A DNA stretch of 64,000 nt from Oreocharis arfaki (Eukaryota; Chordata; Aves; Passeriformes; Paramythiidae): the NCBI GenBank assembly GCA_013398015.1, contig VZRR01008077.1:1313731-1377730 (forward strand). The letters run 5' to 3'. Positions 62,563-64,000 of the stretch are shown in pieces; within the stretch, counting starts at the first letter, position 1, and each line of letters starts with the position of its first letter. The notes below the pieces were generated by a model. The model saw nothing but the letters and a program-made list of their open reading frames with translations, did not search any database and was not told the origin of the DNA. Position numbers and translations under genes: made by a program.

Positions 62563-63300
62563 GTAATTACGGTGATGAATAGCAACAGTGATATGCAGGC
62601 AAGGAAAGAGCTCGGAACAACAGCACTAGGCTGCTGAAGCTTTCATGTTAGAATTACCAAGTGATTAAATCAGGTCTATAAAGGCAAAGGAGTGAAGTAC
62701 TGCTGGAAAGTCTGCTTGGCTCTAGCTAATGTTCTTGTATGCAGCATTTTTACAGTGTGCAAACTAGGTGTGAGCCCATTGCCAAGTAACTCTTGGAAGT
62801 TTGGATCTAGCTAATTAAATAATTCAGAGGCCTGGTAAATTCAGTGAAAGTTCTTGTCACCTACTGAGTCAAGTCAGTCTCTGCAGAGTAGTTCTTCTGC
62901 CCTAGGAAGTTATCAAAATTGGTCTCTTGAATTTATGGTGGTCAGTGTGCAGAAGATGCATTGAGGTGGGAAGGTTTGAAAGGCTTTTTGGAGGGATGTT
63001 CTTAGAGTAAATTCTGTCCTGTTCTGTCAGGCCTACCAGTGTTAAAACTCCTTCTGAACAAGCTGTTGTGTCAATATTTCATATATCAGTGTTATGCAGA
63101 CATCTCAATTACATTTCTGACTAACTGACCATGAGGCCTGAAGCTCTAGTGCTCTAATTTTAGTTGACAGTCTACTCAGTTGTACTTTGGTACCTGTTGT
63201 TGCCTTCTGCTTGAGAAGCTCTGCCTGGAGAGGAGGTCATTAGAACTACTCATTAGCTGTTCCCTGTCCATCAGAACTACTCTGTGGAGATCAGGCATTA

Positions 63301-63415
63301 ACAAACTGAGGCTCCAGGGTGATGTGCTAAGTATGTGCTCTGGGGCAAACAAATAACATGTCAGAGCTGGGTTGCTGATCTCCCAGCTCAGCAATTCCAG
63401 TATATCCAGCCAAGG
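63301..63415 (+). repeat. MIR-type SINE fragment
   Basis: ACAAACTGAGGCTCCAGGGT and CATGTCAGAGCTGGGTTGCT resemble the MIR core and downstream block in the correct order. Confidence 0.45.
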
Positions 63416-63964
63416 CCCCTCTTCTAAGTGCAGGAGAAGTATGGTAAATTTTCCATTGACCTTGAAAACTGGATTGCCTCATGCTCAACAGCCTATTTAA
63501 ATAGAATCTGCATGACCGGATCAGTGGGGATAAAGAAATGCAGGTCTGGACTGCCTAATTTAGTTCCATTATCCACCAATGAAAGGCCAGTATGTCAGTG
63601 ATTTCCAAATGCGCTTGATCTAACTCAAAGGATATTGTAGAAGGTGAAAAGGTCCTTAGTTATTTTCCCTCCTCCTGTAGCCCCCCAAAAAAGAAAAAAA
63701 TAATTGCTAACCTTCTTGGTTTGCCTCCCAGGAGAGATATGATGACATACAATGAGAGTCTCAAAAGTCATGTAAGGGAGACTTACATGCAATGACAGCC
63801 AGTTCCACTGAAAACACGTGTGCATTTCTGTCCGCTTCTGCAGGCCCTGCTGAAGCCAGTAAGAGATGTCAGCCACTATTCATAGGCTTTGTGTATTCCT
63901 GGATGTTCTCCAGACTTTGCCATCTTCTCTACTGTAACTGTTGTATCTCTTCTTATTTCATCAG

Positions 63965-64000
63965 GTGGTAGAAATCCTTTTCAATGCTCTCAACCAGAAC
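63965..64000 (+). CDS. SORCS3: SORCS3 exon e17, 5' part, cut by the window end
   Basis: Thirty-six bases after TATTTCATCAG encode VVEILFNALNQN, continuing DLEQ of the previous exon as in human SORCS3 (IVETLFNALNQN). The exon continues beyond the window toward the membrane-proximal end and transmembrane helix. Confidence 0.93.
   Translation, partial: MVEILFNALNQN

Larger units (their letters stand above)
62074..63964 (+). other. SORCS3: Intron e16-e17 (1891 bp)
   Basis: GT-AG intron holding a candidate cassette exon (62501-62562) and a MIR-like fragment (63301-63415). Confidence 0.88.
1..64000 (+). other. SORCS3: SORCS3 locus, interior part of the gene (sortilin-related VPS10 domain receptor 3)
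   Basis: Seventeen exons on the + strand join into one 687-codon frame that matches vertebrate SORCS3 throughout. SORCS3 is a type I membrane receptor of the VPS10p family, expressed in neurons and placed at postsynaptic and endosomal membranes, where it binds and sorts cargo. Human SORCS3 is about 1222 residues, so the window holds a little over half of it. Domains seen in order are the late blades of the beta-propeller, the 10CC module with exactly ten cysteines, PKD1, a second PKD-like domain and the membrane-proximal region. The paralogue was chosen from diagnostic stretches that I recall as SORCS3-type: RRIVSNNCTDGLREKY, GDLQRTNIQLDFGDG and EYFQSQLLSFSPNLDYHNPD. SORCS1 differs at these places and SORCS2 differs strongly. 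The first exon seen starts at 11590. Calling 1-11589 intronic is inference. The last exon is cut by the window edge. Confidence 0.93.

Noticed and set aside
11590..64000. Assignment of the exons to SORCS1 or SORCS2
   Set aside because: SORCS2 is far more divergent in the propeller and lacks the DFGDGIAVSYANF and EYFQSQLL segments. SORCS1 differs at VWFLDWGG, RRIVSNNCTDGLREKY, NIQLDFGDG and EYFQSQLL, where the window agrees with my recall of SORCS3.
1..64000. CRISPR arrays, tRNA or rRNA genes, bacterial operons or other novel systems
   Set aside because: No regularly spaced repeats, no tRNA-like cloverleaf or internal promoter boxes noticed, and no coding region other than SORCS3.

Overview
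This is vertebrate nuclear DNA, almost certainly from a bird. It is about 64 kb of mostly non-coding sequence with short, evenly spaced exons bounded by GT-AG splice sites. It carries chicken-repeat-1 (CR1) LINE tails, old MIR-type SINE fragments of the amniote kind, and one endogenous-retrovirus LTR fragment of a family I know from neoavian genomes. No prokaryotic gene organisation, CRISPR array or mobile operon is present.

One gene explains the coding content: the interior of SORCS3, a neuronal VPS10-domain sorting receptor, read on the + strand. I resolve sixteen complete coding exons and the first 36 bases of a seventeenth that runs off the end. Together they give 2061 nt, or 687 codons, in one unbroken frame with compatible phases at every junction. 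In order they encode the C-terminal part of the VPS10 beta-propeller (11590-21921), the ten-cysteine 10CC module (38143-45823), the first PKD domain (50009-50195), a second PKD-like domain (53127-57575) and the membrane-proximal region (59985-64000). The signal peptide, propeptide and first propeller blades lie upstream of the window. The transmembrane helix and cytoplasmic tail lie downstream.

Positions 1-11589 show no recognisable SORCS3 exon and are read as part of a large intron. That stretch holds a near-identical 117-bp duplication, a candidate broken retrocopy on the minus strand (about 5036 down to 4060), a CR1 tail and a MIR. Introns range from 108 bp (18605-18712) to 16.2 kb (21922-38142).

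I found no new biological system. The items most worth a second look are the candidate pseudogene, the duplication, a possible stop-introducing cassette exon in the last intron (62501-62562), an 8-nt microexon-like site (3778-3785), and the long open frame running into the exon at 59985.
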